From Erigeron canadensis (Eukaryota > Streptophyta > Magnoliopsida > Asterales > Asteraceae): a stretch of 64,000 nt of DNA. The translations under genes were made by a program, and so were the position numbers. The notes below the pieces were generated by a model. That model made no database searches and had not been told where the DNA came from. It worked only from the letters and a program-made list of their open reading frames with translations. Positions 12,276-23,955 of the stretch are shown here, piece by piece. Location: assembly GCF_010389155.1 (NCBI RefSeq), contig NC_057766.1, forward strand, positions 25,429,516 to 25,493,515. Reading direction: 5' to 3'. Numbering within the stretch: position 1 is the first letter of the stretch; every line of letters begins with the position of its first letter.

Positions 12276-14874
12276 TGCTTTCAGAATTTGCGCCTAGTAA
12301 GTGTTTACATAATTTTGTACTCCTTTTTTGCCAGACAATATTGTTAACTAAATATAATTACAAACAAACTCTATTCACCAACTCATTGCAAGTTACAACT
12401 AATTGGTAGTAAGTGATGAAACACTAAAACAAAAACAAAAGAACTACAACCAATTTTCAGAAACCACGAAACAAGACTTATTGATGCTACCTAGACATTA
12501 GCACAAGAAATAAGTCTACCAAAGGATGTGGCCGAAATTTGGGAGTTAGACAAAATGCGAGTACCACTAGCAGATAGCATCCCACTTTTTGACTTATTAA
12601 AAGTGTCTTCCTTTATATACAAATTACAGGTTGATCTTGTAAGTTTTGAAATTATACTGGTAATATTTTATTTATATATAACCACAATGATAATTCTGTA
12701 ATTAACACTATTAATGATTTATGCAATAAGTGTTTGTTATCAGAAAGTTGATAATTACATCAAAGAACATGACTGATCTGAATGTCATAAGGATCTGTTA
12801 AATCTATATGTGAGTCATAAAGATCTGTTAAATGAATTACACATCCTCATGTCGAGGCTTTCCAAATGTCATTAAGATCTGTTAATGTATATGTGAGTCA
12901 TTACACTTTGTTAATGTATATGTGAGTCATTACACTATGCTAACAAAGTCAGCATCATGCGTATTTTATTTTATTTTTTATGTAAATCATAAGAACTTGA
13001 TAGCACAAAGTTTTTGCAACTTTTGACCTTGTTCTTGGGAAACTCATGTTCTGATAAATGAACCAGGAGTGGTTTGAAAGTTATTTTTCTGTATACCTCT
13101 TTGCATTTGCTCCAACTCATTTCATTCATTTTTCTTATTTGTCCATAGTTTAGGCCTACTCAGGACATGCATTCGTGAATGCAGAATATGCAACGAGGAA
13201 ATGAAATTGCAGGCTATGGTCCTTCGTGGAGATGTTTGGGATCACAGGATAATGTTTTGCTATGATATATCAAAAACTTGTATAGATCAATAGGACCTCC
13301 AAATGAAACCTTTTCAGCAGAAATCCGCCCAGAGAGGATTTACTGCTGCATTTATTGATTTGATTCAGTTTTAATAAACTCCAGAAAAATGCAATTAAGA
13401 AGCGAAATAAAATATCGAGTTGACATGAAGTATTATTAGTTTGTTCAGTTTTGAGACCATGCTGTTTTTTTAAAAGCAAGGAACTGCGTAGATAGTATGC
13501 GTAGTTGTTAATTGTTGGGAATTATGTAGCAATTACTTTTCATCCATGGCAATTCTTTCTGAACCAAATTACTTTTGCTATAATATTGAAGTTCGCTTGA
13601 AATCTGAACATGTTTAGTTAAGCAATTCCATTCAAGCTATGACAAGACAGGTGTGCCAGTTGAAGAGTCGTTTTATGACATTTTAAGTCTTTAGATTTGG
13701 GTACCCTTAAAATCTTAGAGTTTTGCATCATTTAACTTGGGGTTTAATTCATATGGTGGTGATAATGGTCTCGTTTTCTGTTTGGCTATTGTTGTCACTT
13801 GTCAACCTTTTCTTAGCATGATAACATTCAATGAGCAAAAGTCTCACGACTTGGTTTTTGTGATAAATGGTCTCGTTTTTTTGTTAAAAAAAATAATTAT
13901 TTGAGACTGCCGATTTGATCTTTTGTGTTTCTTGATGCCAAGATTCCCAATGCTAGCATATTCCCACAAAAGTGAAATATGCCGGACGGGTAAGTAATTG
14001 TTTAGCGCTGACCACTGCTATTAGATTAAGTATAGGGTCAAAGTTTATCAATCTTCAAATTGCAATCACTCTGATATAAAATGTATATGTACAAAATCTA
14101 GAAAACATGTCACATGGTTTATCATGTGTATTAGTGTGGGTTGTACTACTCTAGAATTGTCATTTGGTTCTAGTATCTTAGTTATAACACCATCTGTCCA
14201 TCTGAACGTGATCATCCTCTCTAGAATTTCGAGTTCAAGTTTCTTCATTCACCTCTTGTTCATGTGTAATTATTGGTTCGTTTAGTTTGTAGGTCATTAT
14301 GTACTTTGAAGGTCGTAGCTTGTGGTCCATGGTTGAAACTTTGAAGTATAAGGTTCGTGTTATCCGTTTTTCAATCCGTCTATGGTGCATCAGTCCATTT
14401 GTGTATTGTTGTCTATCTCGACGTTTGTAGTTTCATAACTTCTAATACATGTAGTTCGAAATTTGGTTCATATAATTTAAGTATGTAATATGACAATGTA
14501 TCAAAGAAGCATATATGATTAAAAGGAAATGTTAAGTGCAACAAGCTATACCATCACTATCAGTGATCACGTGAGTAACTAAAATAAAATAATTAAGGAC
14601 TCATAAATTGTTTGCTATAACACCGTGCCACTACAACATGTATCTATGATTAAAAATCAAAATTCACTTAGCTATAAAAATACACTCAAATAGTCAAATA
14701 CTCAAATCTAATCTAAGATAACTAAAAATGTATCTACGCAATACGATTGGCGATAAGAGGTAGTGGTGAAGGCGGCGGCGGGCGATGACGGTGACGGGTG
14801 AAAATGTAAAAGTAATTTTTGTAAATAAAAAGTGGTGATGTAGTTTCTTTTAAAAACTTTTTATGTGTTAAAAG
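12276..14874. other. 3' region of ADT and intergenic DNA
   Basis: Starts with the ADT 3' untranslated region. There is no recognisable coding sequence; the short ORFs at 13270-13479 and 14066-14248 match nothing I know. It contains the short tandem repeat at 12776-12945. Positions 14734-14810 are GC-rich, with GGCGGCGG/GGTGACGGGTG motifs resembling the internal part of the Helitron-like ends described elsewhere. Confidence 0.45.
12776..12945. repeat. short imperfect tandem repeat (TATGTGAGTCAT)
   Basis: The motif TATATGTGAGTCAT recurs at about 12808, 12887 and 12918. It is linked with 'AAGATCTGTTAA' at about 12790-12880 and 'TACACTNTG' after the later copies. Unit length varies around 30-80 bases. 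No function is evident. Confidence 0.5.
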
Positions 14875-15665
14875 TAGAGGTGGCAAAATGTACGGGTTGG
14901 ATCGTGTTGGGTGACGGGTCAAAATGGGTTCGGGTCAAAACGGGTCCGGGTCAAAATGGGTAGCTTTGAAAACGGGTCAAAACGGACCGGGTCAAAATGG
15001 GTCCGGGTCAAAACGGGTCATTTATAAATCGAGCTTAATTATATGTTTTTCTTAATCATCGTTATTGTTTATTAAAAGCAATGTTAATTCATCTTAATTA
15101 TATGTTTTTTTTTCTTTTTCGAATTCAATATATAGATGCTGGTTTTGTAAGTTAATTAAATAGTAAAAAAGTTTACATTCATAAAACGTTGTAAAAAGAT
15201 ACTTGTATATAAACATGAAAAAAAAAATAACTAAAAATTATATTACAATATAAAAAAAGATGTATACATAAACTTCAAATGAAATCAGATGTAACTAAAT
15301 CTAAATTAAATCAAATATCTAGTAGGTGGAGGGTCCTACACTAACCATTTGTACAAAACTGAAGAAAGTATTGCCGCTTAACCATTTGTACAAAACACAT
15401 ATATGATAGTACAATGCTTTGGTGTTTTCAGTTGGTAAAATGGGACCACTACATCCAGTCATCCATAATCATTCATTCCTAAGTCCGCCCAATTTAACTC
15501 GTAATCATTAATAAGTCTACCCAATATAACCCGGGAGAGGGATTGTTTTTGTGGTCCATAACAACCCGTGTGAAACTTGCATGGAGGCCAATGAGATCCA
15601 TTCTTTTCTAAAAACAACCCAGATCAATCCAAATTGATATATCTGGGTTCAATTTGCTACCTCTA
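14875..15665. mobile_element. hAT-like non-autonomous element with TIRs
   Basis: The left end TAGAGGTGGCAAAATG and the right end CAATTTGCTACCTCTA are inverted copies with two mismatches. Flanks GTTAAAAG (14867-14874) and GTTAAAGA (15666-15673) look like a slightly diverged 8-bp target duplication, as expected for hAT. Inside the left end, 'GGGTCAAAAYGGGTC' is repeated about six times (14910-15020). There is no transposase ORF. The superfamily follows from TIR sequence and TSD length. Confidence 0.65.
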
Positions 15666-16200
15666 GTTAAAGATGTATTTTATAAATAAGTAAGGGTATT
15701 ATAAGTATATAATGTGAAGATAAGATATCTAAATTATTGAACAAAAATGAGAGGGTAATTTTGAGGTTATTGGTTCATTAGTTTTTTCTTTTTAACAGTA
15801 ATTTTAATTCACAAAACGCCCATGTATATTACGAGAAATCTGCATACAATACAATTACAGTAAACAATATTTACATCACGTTAAACTTTTGCCAATCCTT
15901 CCAACTTAATGATGATATCCTTTTCTTCCTATTTCTATACCAAAGGAATCCAAAAGATTTAATGTTAGATAGGAATTTGTTTTGTAAAAGTCTAAACTTT
16001 AAAGATAAAAGATATATTAAAAAGAAAAAGAATCGCAGGCCCAAACAGAAAACAAAAACAAAGTCGGCCCATTTCTCCGAAGCCCTAATTTCCATTTCCA
16101 CACTTATATGCATACACCAACCTTGTCACACTTCAAAAAACCCTAGCACCCTCCCTTTCATCACTCTCACAAAAACTCACACACACACACTTAACCAAAA
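15666..16200 (+). promoter_or_regulatory. promoter and 5' UTR of RPL4 copy 1 (site II, telo box)
   Basis: Two GGCCCA site II elements lie at 16038-16043 and 16066-16071, and a telo-box-like AAACCCTAG at 16138-16146. This combination is the established signature of plant ribosomal-protein promoters (TCP and telo-box binding proteins). A CT/AC-rich leader with an ACACACAC run precedes the ATG at 16201. A TATA box was not identified with confidence. Confidence 0.65.
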
Positions 16201-18836
16201 ATGGCCGCCGCCGCCGCCCGCCCACTCGTGACAATCCAGTCACTGGAATCCGATATGGCGACTGACAACGCCACCCTCCCTCTCCCACATGTCATGAAAT
16301 CATCGATTCGACCAGACATCGTGAACTTCGTTCACGCCAACATCTCAAAAAACAGCCGTCAGCCCTACGCCGTCTCTCGCAAAGCCGGCCACCAGACCTC
16401 CGCCGAGTCATGGGGAACTGGCCGTGCTGTGTCTCGTATCCCACGTGTTCCCGGCGGCGGAACTCACCGTGCCGGACAGGGAGCTTTTGGAAACATGTGT
16501 AGAGGTGGAAGGATGTTTGCACCAACAAGGATCTGGAGGAGGTGGCACAGGAAGATCAATGTTAACCAGAAGCGATACGCTGTCGTTTCGGCTATTGCAG
16601 CGAGTGCTGTACCTTCGCTTGTGATGGCGCGTGGACACAGGATTGAGGAAGTTCCGGAGTTGCCGTTGGTTGTTAGTGATACAGCTGAAGGGATTGAGAA
16701 GACTCAGAATGCGATTAAGGTGTTGAAGCAGATTGGTGCTTTTCCTGATGCCGAGAAGGCCAAGGATTCTGTTGGTATTCGTCCTGGAAAGGGAAAAATG
16801 AGGAACCGCAGGTATACTTTTTTTTTTCTTTTCTATTTTCTATATCTATATCTATATATATGTATGCATTTTATGTATGTTTTAAATTTATGATATAATG
16901 TTTGTTGATTAGTTTACATTGTTATCTGGATGTAGTTATGTATTGATATATGTGCTGTAATGTATACAAGTGTATAATTTCTATGTATATACACACACAT
17001 ATTGGGGGATTATGTTATTTACATATGTCTGTTTTTGTATAAGGTACCTTTATGTTCTATAGAATTTGTGTTTATAATTATGTATATGTGATATGTGTAT
17101 GCAGTAAGTAATTTATCAATTTGGGTTCACTTTTTAATACTGTTTAGAAAGCCATGGTTTTTGAGTTTATTAGTTAGAAACTGTATCGATTATTAAGATA
17201 TATAGTGGCTGTTAAATTAAAATACTTTTGTTTTGATGGATTATATTGTAGTCAATTTGGATTTGGTTGGTTATAATTAAAATTCAGTTTACTTTTATGT
17301 CTGGTACGGCTACATTAGATTTGATGTCTTGATGTAAAAATGAATTTGGTTTGTATTGCTGTCTGTATGCTATATTATTGTATCTAAAGTATTTCATTAT
17401 ATATGTGCACTATTTACTTTGATATTTGTAATGAATTACTGATATATAGTTATGTGATATCTGATGTTGGTTTGTATAAAATGCTTAAACATACGGCGTT
17501 GTACATGTGAGTAACTTGAGTCTTTGGTTTTACACCGAAACTCCGGATATGTTTTGTCTGCTAGCTGATTTTGTTTCTGTGTGTATCAATTGTATTTAAT
17601 GTAATATTTAATATAGTTTTAATGGATTAAGTTATGATATTAATGTAATAACAGGTACATTTCCCGCAAAGGACCCTTGATTGTGTATGGGACTGAAGGT
17701 GCCAAGCTCGTTAAGGCATTCCGGAACATTCCTGGAGTTGAGGTTGCTAATGTTGAGAGGTTGAACTTGCTTAAGTTGGCTCCAGGAGGTCATCTTGGAA
17801 GGTTTATCATCTGGACTAAATCTGCTTTTGAGAAGCTTGATTCGATCTATGGTTCGTTTGAGAAGACTAGCGAGAAGAAGAAGGGGTATGTTTTGCCCAG
17901 GGCTAAGATGGTGAATGCTGATTTGGCTAGAATTATCAACTCTGATGAGGTTCAGTCTGTTGTGAAGCCAATTAAGAAGGAGGTGAAGAGGGCACCAATG
18001 AAGAAGAACCCATTGAAGAACTTGAACACCATGCTGAGGTTGAACCCATATGCCAAGACTGCTAAGAGGATGGCCCTTCTTGCTGAAGAACAGAGGAAGA
18101 AGTCCAAGCAAGAGAAGCTTGACAAGAAGAGGCAGCCAATTTCAAAGGTACATATGTTTCACTATTTCGAACTTCATTATTATATAGAGTTTTGTGCTTA
18201 CATGTTTTTGCTTTTTATATGCTTTGATTTTTGTTAAACTCTTTTTATAGTAGCTTTGCTTATGGAAATCCAATTGGTTGATTCTTTTATATATGGGTTA
18301 AAATGTGGTTCTTCCTTTTTTTTTTCTATGAAAGGTTTTATAGTTTGATGAGCTATATTTATGATGCTTCTTGCATCCATATGCCTCGATCAAAGATAAC
18401 CAACCCTCATTATTCTTTTAGCTTATATCCTTTTATATGTTGTTCTAGTTGAGGCTGTCTGTCTTACGAGCAAATCTGCAATATGATGTGATGTGTTTCT
18501 GTATCTGATTTCATTTAACAGATAGTATTATATGATTTTGCGCACTACTGATTTTAACCATCTTCTTTAGATACCTCGTCGTACATTAGTATATTACACA
18601 TTTCCATATTCGTGTTATGATAACCTTGCTAGAAGTATAGGTTGGTTCTCCTTCATATTTATTCGGCATCCATCTCGTTTGTTAACTTATGTTTTCTTGT
18701 TTAACTTTTGTTGTCAAAACAGGAGGAAGCATCAAAGATTAAGACTGCTAGCAAGGCATGGTACAAGACTATGATCTCAGACAGTGACTATGCTGAGTTT
18801 GATGTTTTCACCAAGTGGCTCGGAGTTTCACAGTGA
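16201..18836 (+). CDS. RPL4: 60S ribosomal protein L4 (uL4), tandem copy 1
   Basis: Structural protein of the cytosolic 60S subunit. Exons 16201-16811, 17655-18147 and 18723-18836 join in phase to 405 residues, the usual length for plant L4. Residues 1-140 contain [18 protein letters not shown] and the uL4 loop region with [20 protein letters not shown] and [20 protein letters not shown], which lines the exit tunnel. The middle has [20 protein letters not shown]. The tail is Lys-rich and ends in [16 protein letters not shown]. Start: this ATG follows the ribosomal-protein leader and gives the conserved [10 protein letters not shown]. It has one Ala more than copy 2 and differs at a few residues (S/Q, A/T, F/Y, S/L). 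Intron 1 is 843 bp and intron 2 is 575 bp. Intact. Confidence 0.96.
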
Positions 18837-21075
18837 TTTCTCTCTTCATTGTGTTGAATTGGTTTGTAGTTTAAGACGATCTCCTGATAGAAAGTTAATA
18901 CCGAGTACCTTTTGTTTTGTTGTCCTGTTAGACATAAACCATTATCCCTGTTCTATGTTACTGGTTTCACCTTGTCTCCAGAGTTTTGTTATGATTGAGC
19001 TTTCAGTTAAAACATTGATCTTTACTTTTTGTGTTTGATTCTCCCACTTCTTTCATTAAATGGTTAAGTGCTTTAGTTTGGATTAGCCTCTTTAAAACCT
19101 GGTTTACATAGATAATAAACATAGATAATAACTAGAGTAATAATTTTTGTTCTGCTGGTCTTGATGTTCATCCTTTTATCACAATATTTGACTATTTCTT
19201 CATGTACGCAACTATTATAAAAGCTTTTTCATTTTTCAGATCAACTAGAAAAGAATCAACTATAAGCAAGCTAAAAATATCAACTATGACATCAAGTACT
19301 ACCTTCGTTTTCTACCATATAATCAAAGGGTTGATCTCATTACAAAACTTTTTTCAAGTTGAAGAATATAACTTCTACAAATACGTATGTTAATACAAAA
19401 GATTTAAATAAAAAACAACACAGTGATAAACGTTTATAGTATGTTATCAAGAAGTTTGACCTAAACAAAAATCGTGCCTGAAAATCATGAAATGAAAATG
19501 TCTAATTACAAAAATAGGGTACATTTACGGGCTTTATCGTAAGAGTCCATCTCAACATCTGAAGTAAAGTCTGTCTAAAATGTAGTATACATTTAAGCCT
19601 TGATGCCCCATTACCAAACCGCTTGACTGACGAGACCTAGTAGGATTCATACTCAAAACAACAATACACGTCTAAATTCAAGTCAGTATAAGTCAAAACG
19701 TCTAAACATGTCCACATATAAATGATCAACCAAGATTTAAAGTAAAATAAAGGTATGTTCTACCCTAATTTAGAAAACATGTAATTGAAAAGGGCTATGA
19801 ACTCACTTATGCTAGAACTTTAGCAAGATCAAGGGTAAAAAGATTGAAGTCCACAAATATCTGAAGCTAACCATTTAAGTATGTCAGTGAGGTTTAAATG
19901 TTGCCTCTAAATATTCGTACATTTAACAACCTATCTGATTGTAAAGGAAGGAGATTCCCTCAAGTTGAAACAATTTGATAGGTCAAGTTAGAAGAATCAT
20001 GATCTTTGGATTAAAATCAAAGGTCAAGATTCAATGATAATGATGATCATTGAATCTTGGCCCTTAATTTTAATCCAAGAGCCATGATTCTTCTAACTTG
20101 ACTCAAGTTAGTATTATAACTTGAGAGAATCCTCATCCGTTTTTAAATGCCATTCGACATTTGACTTTTAAAAGTACTAAATCTAAGTATCATTAACATG
20201 TACATCCAAGTCTTAATGTTCATTATACGCTAAATTTATACTTACGTTTGGCTAAAAATGTACAAGCACCTTGACTTTCACTGACTTTGACCAGGTTCGA
20301 CATTGAATGACTTTGACGTTTTAGCGAGTGGTCTTTCATGTAAGGGGGTATTAAGTAGAATAAATCATTACTGGTTCCTTTTAATCATTTTTAACAAGCT
20401 TAGGTTACCCCCAAGGCCAACGGGTTCCGAGTCCATCGCTGGTGTCAATTTTATGGGTAACGACTTAGGTGAATGGTTGAGAACCCGATGCTCATAAAAG
20501 TGGAGTGAGAGTATGGAACTATCATATGGGTCCCGCTTTTCGGAAACTTAGCCGTTAGACATATAAACAAAAGTAAAATTTGTACCCTCTTTTTTACTTA
20601 TATACCATTCTACTTCCACTTCAAAATTACAACAAACATTTAACACACCCATTTTCATATATACTCTACAAAAAACACCCAACTTTATTTAAAAAAAGCT
20701 TATTTATCTTCTTCCGACGAAATCATCCTTCCACCTATGCTTCCCGATTTATTCATGGATAGTTCATTCACATTTTTGTACTATATGTTACCTGAGTTCA
20801 AAGAGGTTGAAGACGCGGGAAACTCTATTGAAACACATGAGCATATTGAGCAACATCGGGGAAAAATACTAATTATTATTATTATTATTATTAGGGTGTT
20901 ACACTTACACAGTTTTCGAGGGTTGGGTTTATATTAAGTTTATTAAAAGTTCTATTTACATTAAAGGGTAAATTCAGAATAGACTTGTATAATTTTTGGT
21001 TTAAAAAATGCATCATCTTTTTTCAAAAAAGAAAAAAAAACGCATGTATGAATGAATGATTAAACAACAATCCGA
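18837..21075. other. 3' UTR of RPL4 copy 1 and spacer between the copies
   Basis: The first 150 bases match the 3' region of copy 2 closely (for example TTTAAGACGATCTCCTGATA), showing that the duplicated unit extends beyond the stop codon. The rest is AT-rich, with the foldback element at 19948-20140 and a TTA microsatellite at 20873-20893. No gene was recognised. Confidence 0.55.
19948..20140. mobile_element. foldback / MITE with long inverted arms
   Basis: The left arm runs from GGAGATTCCCTCAAGTT through GGTCAAGTTAGAAGAATCAT and AAGATTCAATGAT. The right arm is its reverse complement, ATCATTGAATCTTGG through ATGATTCTTCTAACTTGAC to CTTGAGAGAATCC. Each arm is about 90 bases with scattered mismatches and only a few bases of loop near 20037-20043. 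It would form a long hairpin as RNA. No transposase and no certain target duplication. Confidence 0.7.
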
Positions 21076-21172
21076 GGCCCAAACAGAACATAAAACACAG
21101 GCTCTCGTCCTAACCCTAACTTTCATTTCCACTTCACAAAAACAACCTTTGCACCTTCTCACCAAACCAAAA
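21076..21172 (+). promoter_or_regulatory. promoter and leader of RPL4 copy 2 (site II, telo box)
   Basis: GGCCCA at 21076-21081 and AACCCTAA at 21112-21119 repeat the site II plus telo-box arrangement of copy 1, with one site II element fewer. The pyrimidine/A-rich leader runs to the ATG at 21173. Both copies therefore keep their own ribosomal-protein-type promoter. Confidence 0.65.
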
Positions 21173-23955
21173 ATGGCCGCCGCCGCCCGCCCACTGGTCA
21201 CAATCCAGCAACTGGAATCCGACATGGCGACTGACAACACCACCCTCCCACTCCCACATGTCATGAAATCCTCGATCAGACCAGACATTGTCAACTTTGT
21301 CCACGCCAACATCTCAAAAAACAGCCGTCAGCCCTACGCGGTGTCTCGCAAAGCCGGCCACCAGACCTCCGCCGAGTCATGGGGAACTGGCCGTGCCGTG
21401 TCACGTATCCCACGTGTTCCCGGCGGTGGTACCCACCGTGCCGGACAAGGAGCTTTCGGAAATATGTGTAGAGGTGGACGGATGTTTGCACCAACAAGGA
21501 TCTGGAGGAGGTGGCACAGGAAGATCAATGTTAACCAGAAGCGATACGCTGTCGTATCGGCTATTGCAGCGAGTGCCGTACCTTCGCTTGTGATGGCGCG
21601 TGGACACAGGATTGAAGAGGTTCCGGAATTGCCGTTAGTCGTTAGTGATACAGCAGAAGGAATAGAGAAGACTCAGAATGCGATTAAGGTTTTGAAGCAG
21701 ATTGGTGCTTATCCTGATGCTGAGAAAGCCAAGGATTCTGTTGGCATTCGTCCTGGAAAGGGCAAAATGAGAAACCGCAGGTATACTAATTATCTATATC
21801 TGTTTTCTGTACTTAATAATTAAAGTGTTATGACTTTGTATATATTTGTCTAGATGTATTGATATATGTGATGTATATAAGTAATTTTATTTATTTATGT
21901 ATATGTATTGAGGAATCATGTTAATATGTATGTAATTATGTGTATATGAAGTTTTTTTATGTTTGTATATGTAATGGTAAGTTACGTTTGTATTCTATAG
22001 AATTGGTATGTATATCAATTTCAATGTATATGTGTTTGCACTAAATAGTTTTACCAATTTGGGTTCAGTTTCAGTTTTCTTCAGAAAGTCAAGTTTTTGA
22101 GTTAGAATTTGTGTGGATTGTGAATCATATGGTGTGCATAAAATAGATAATAACTTTGATTTAAAGGATTCCATCGTTCATCTTGAGCCAGGATTCAACT
22201 CTCCATGAGATTTATAGTTGCATCTCATTATCATCCAGTAAAAAAGGTTTCAATTTTTTCAAATGCACGATTTGAAGACCTATTGATTCTAAAAACTCTT
22301 GTTAGTGGAAATAAGTTGAAATACAGTGTTGGGGTTATAAAAAATTCAGTTAAGTTTTTAGTATAGCTACATGAAATATGATGCTTCAATGTCGAAATGA
22401 AATTGGTTTGTATGGTATATCATTGTATATAGTGTTCCATTATGTATGTACATTGTTGAATTTCATATTTGACCGAATATTTTATGTGAAATTTGATTTT
22501 GGTTTGTGTAAAGTGCTCCAACATATGAAGTGTAATAGTATCTTAAATTTTGAGTCTTTCGTTTTTGCACAAAAGTTCCAGATATGTACTTTTGCTGCAT
22601 TTATTTCTGATTTTCTGTATGCGGATCATTGTTTTTAATTTAATACTTGGTTCTTTGGTTTTACACTGATACCGGATATCTTTTGTTGTGTGTGGATCAG
22701 TTGTATTTAATGTAATATATGATATTCCCTCGTTAGGTTAGGAATGACATTCCGCTCCATGCCCCTAGTTTCAATGGATTAATGTGATATTGATGTAATA
22801 ACAGGTACATTTCCCGCAAAGGACCCTTGATTGTGTATGGGACTGAAGGTGCCAAGCTCGTTAAGGCATTCCGGAACATTCCTGGAGTTGAGGTTGCTAA
22901 TGTTGAGAGGTTGAACTTGCTTAAGTTGGCTCCAGGAGGTCATCTTGGAAGGTTTATCATCTGGACTAAATCTGCTTTTGAGAAGCTTGATTCGATCTAC
23001 GGTTCGTTTGAGAAGACTAGCGAGAAGAAGAAGGGGTATGTTTTGCCTAGGGCTAAGATGGTGAATGCAGATTTGGCTAGGATTATCAACTCTGATGAGG
23101 TGCAGTCTGTTGTGAAGCCAATTAAGAAGGAGGTGAAGAGGGCACCAATGAAGAAGAACCCATTGAAGAACTTGAACACCATGCTGAGGTTGAACCCATA
23201 TGCCAAGACCGCAAAGAGGATGGCTCTTCTTGCTGAAGAGCAGAGGAAGAAGTCCAAGCAAGAGAAGCTCGACAAGAAGAGGCAGCCAATTTCTAAGGTA
23301 CATATGTTTCACTGTTTCAAATGTCATTACTATATAGACTTTTGGGCTTACACGTTTTTTAATTTTATATGCCATGATTTTTGGTGAGCATGTTTTCTGT
23401 ATTCCTTTGGTTATAGATATATGGGTTAAAATGTGGTTTTTCTCTTTCCACTGAGTTTGAATGTTTGATGGTATGGTGAGTTAAGTTTTTGATAGCCTCT
23501 TGTTGCATCTATATGCCTCATTGAAAGATAGTTGACCAATATTATTCTTTTAGCTTATATTTTTATAAGGTGTCTTAGTTTAGTTTGTTTAATCTCAATA
23601 GCAACTCTGCAATATGATGTGATGTGTTTATGTATCTAATTTAATTTAACAGTTACTATATATGTTTTTGGCCACATTGTATAATGTGTACGGGATTTAA
23701 CTTTTAACCATCTTGTTTTGTTGATTAATTGATACTTATTGAATAGACTACATATTTGCATCTTCACATTATGATTCATTTGACATTCATTGTGTATGCT
23801 AACACAGTTTTTTTATCGTTAACTTTTGTTTATCAAAACAGGAGGAAGCGTTAAAGATCAAGACTGCTAGCAAGGCATGGTACAAGACTATGATCTCTGA
23901 CAGTGATTATGCTGAGTTTGATGTTTTCACCAAGTGGCTCGGAGTTTCACAGTGA
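21173..23955 (+). CDS. RPL4: 60S ribosomal protein L4 (uL4), tandem copy 2
   Basis: Second intact uL4 gene, same orientation, about 2.3 kb downstream of copy 1. Exons 21173-21780, 22805-23297 and 23842-23955 give 404 residues. It has the same motifs as copy 1 ([51 protein letters not shown]-terminal KWLGVSQ). By eye exon 2 differs from copy 1 at about 11 of 493 positions, all synonymous, and its first 196 bases are identical. Intron 1 (1024 bp against 843 bp) and intron 2 (544 bp against 575 bp) share only scattered blocks. Both copies have intact splice sites and promoters, so both are probably expressed. Confidence 0.96.

Noticed and set aside
14734..14810. GC-rich block as a fourth GCATTGCG-family Helitron end
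   Set aside because: GTATTGCGTAGATAC is only a weak match and no CTAG|T follows, so it is mentioned only as a possible relic.
18148..18722. Possible C/D snoRNA in RPL4 intron 2 (shared ATATGATGTGATGTG)
   Set aside because: The motif is conserved between the two copies, but no C box, D box and closing stem at a proper spacing could be found, and shared ancestry explains the similarity.
22779..23375. 198-residue ORF on the - strand, also seen at 17632-18111
   Set aside because: It is antisense to RPL4 exon 2 in both copies; its openness reflects the codon bias of the real gene.
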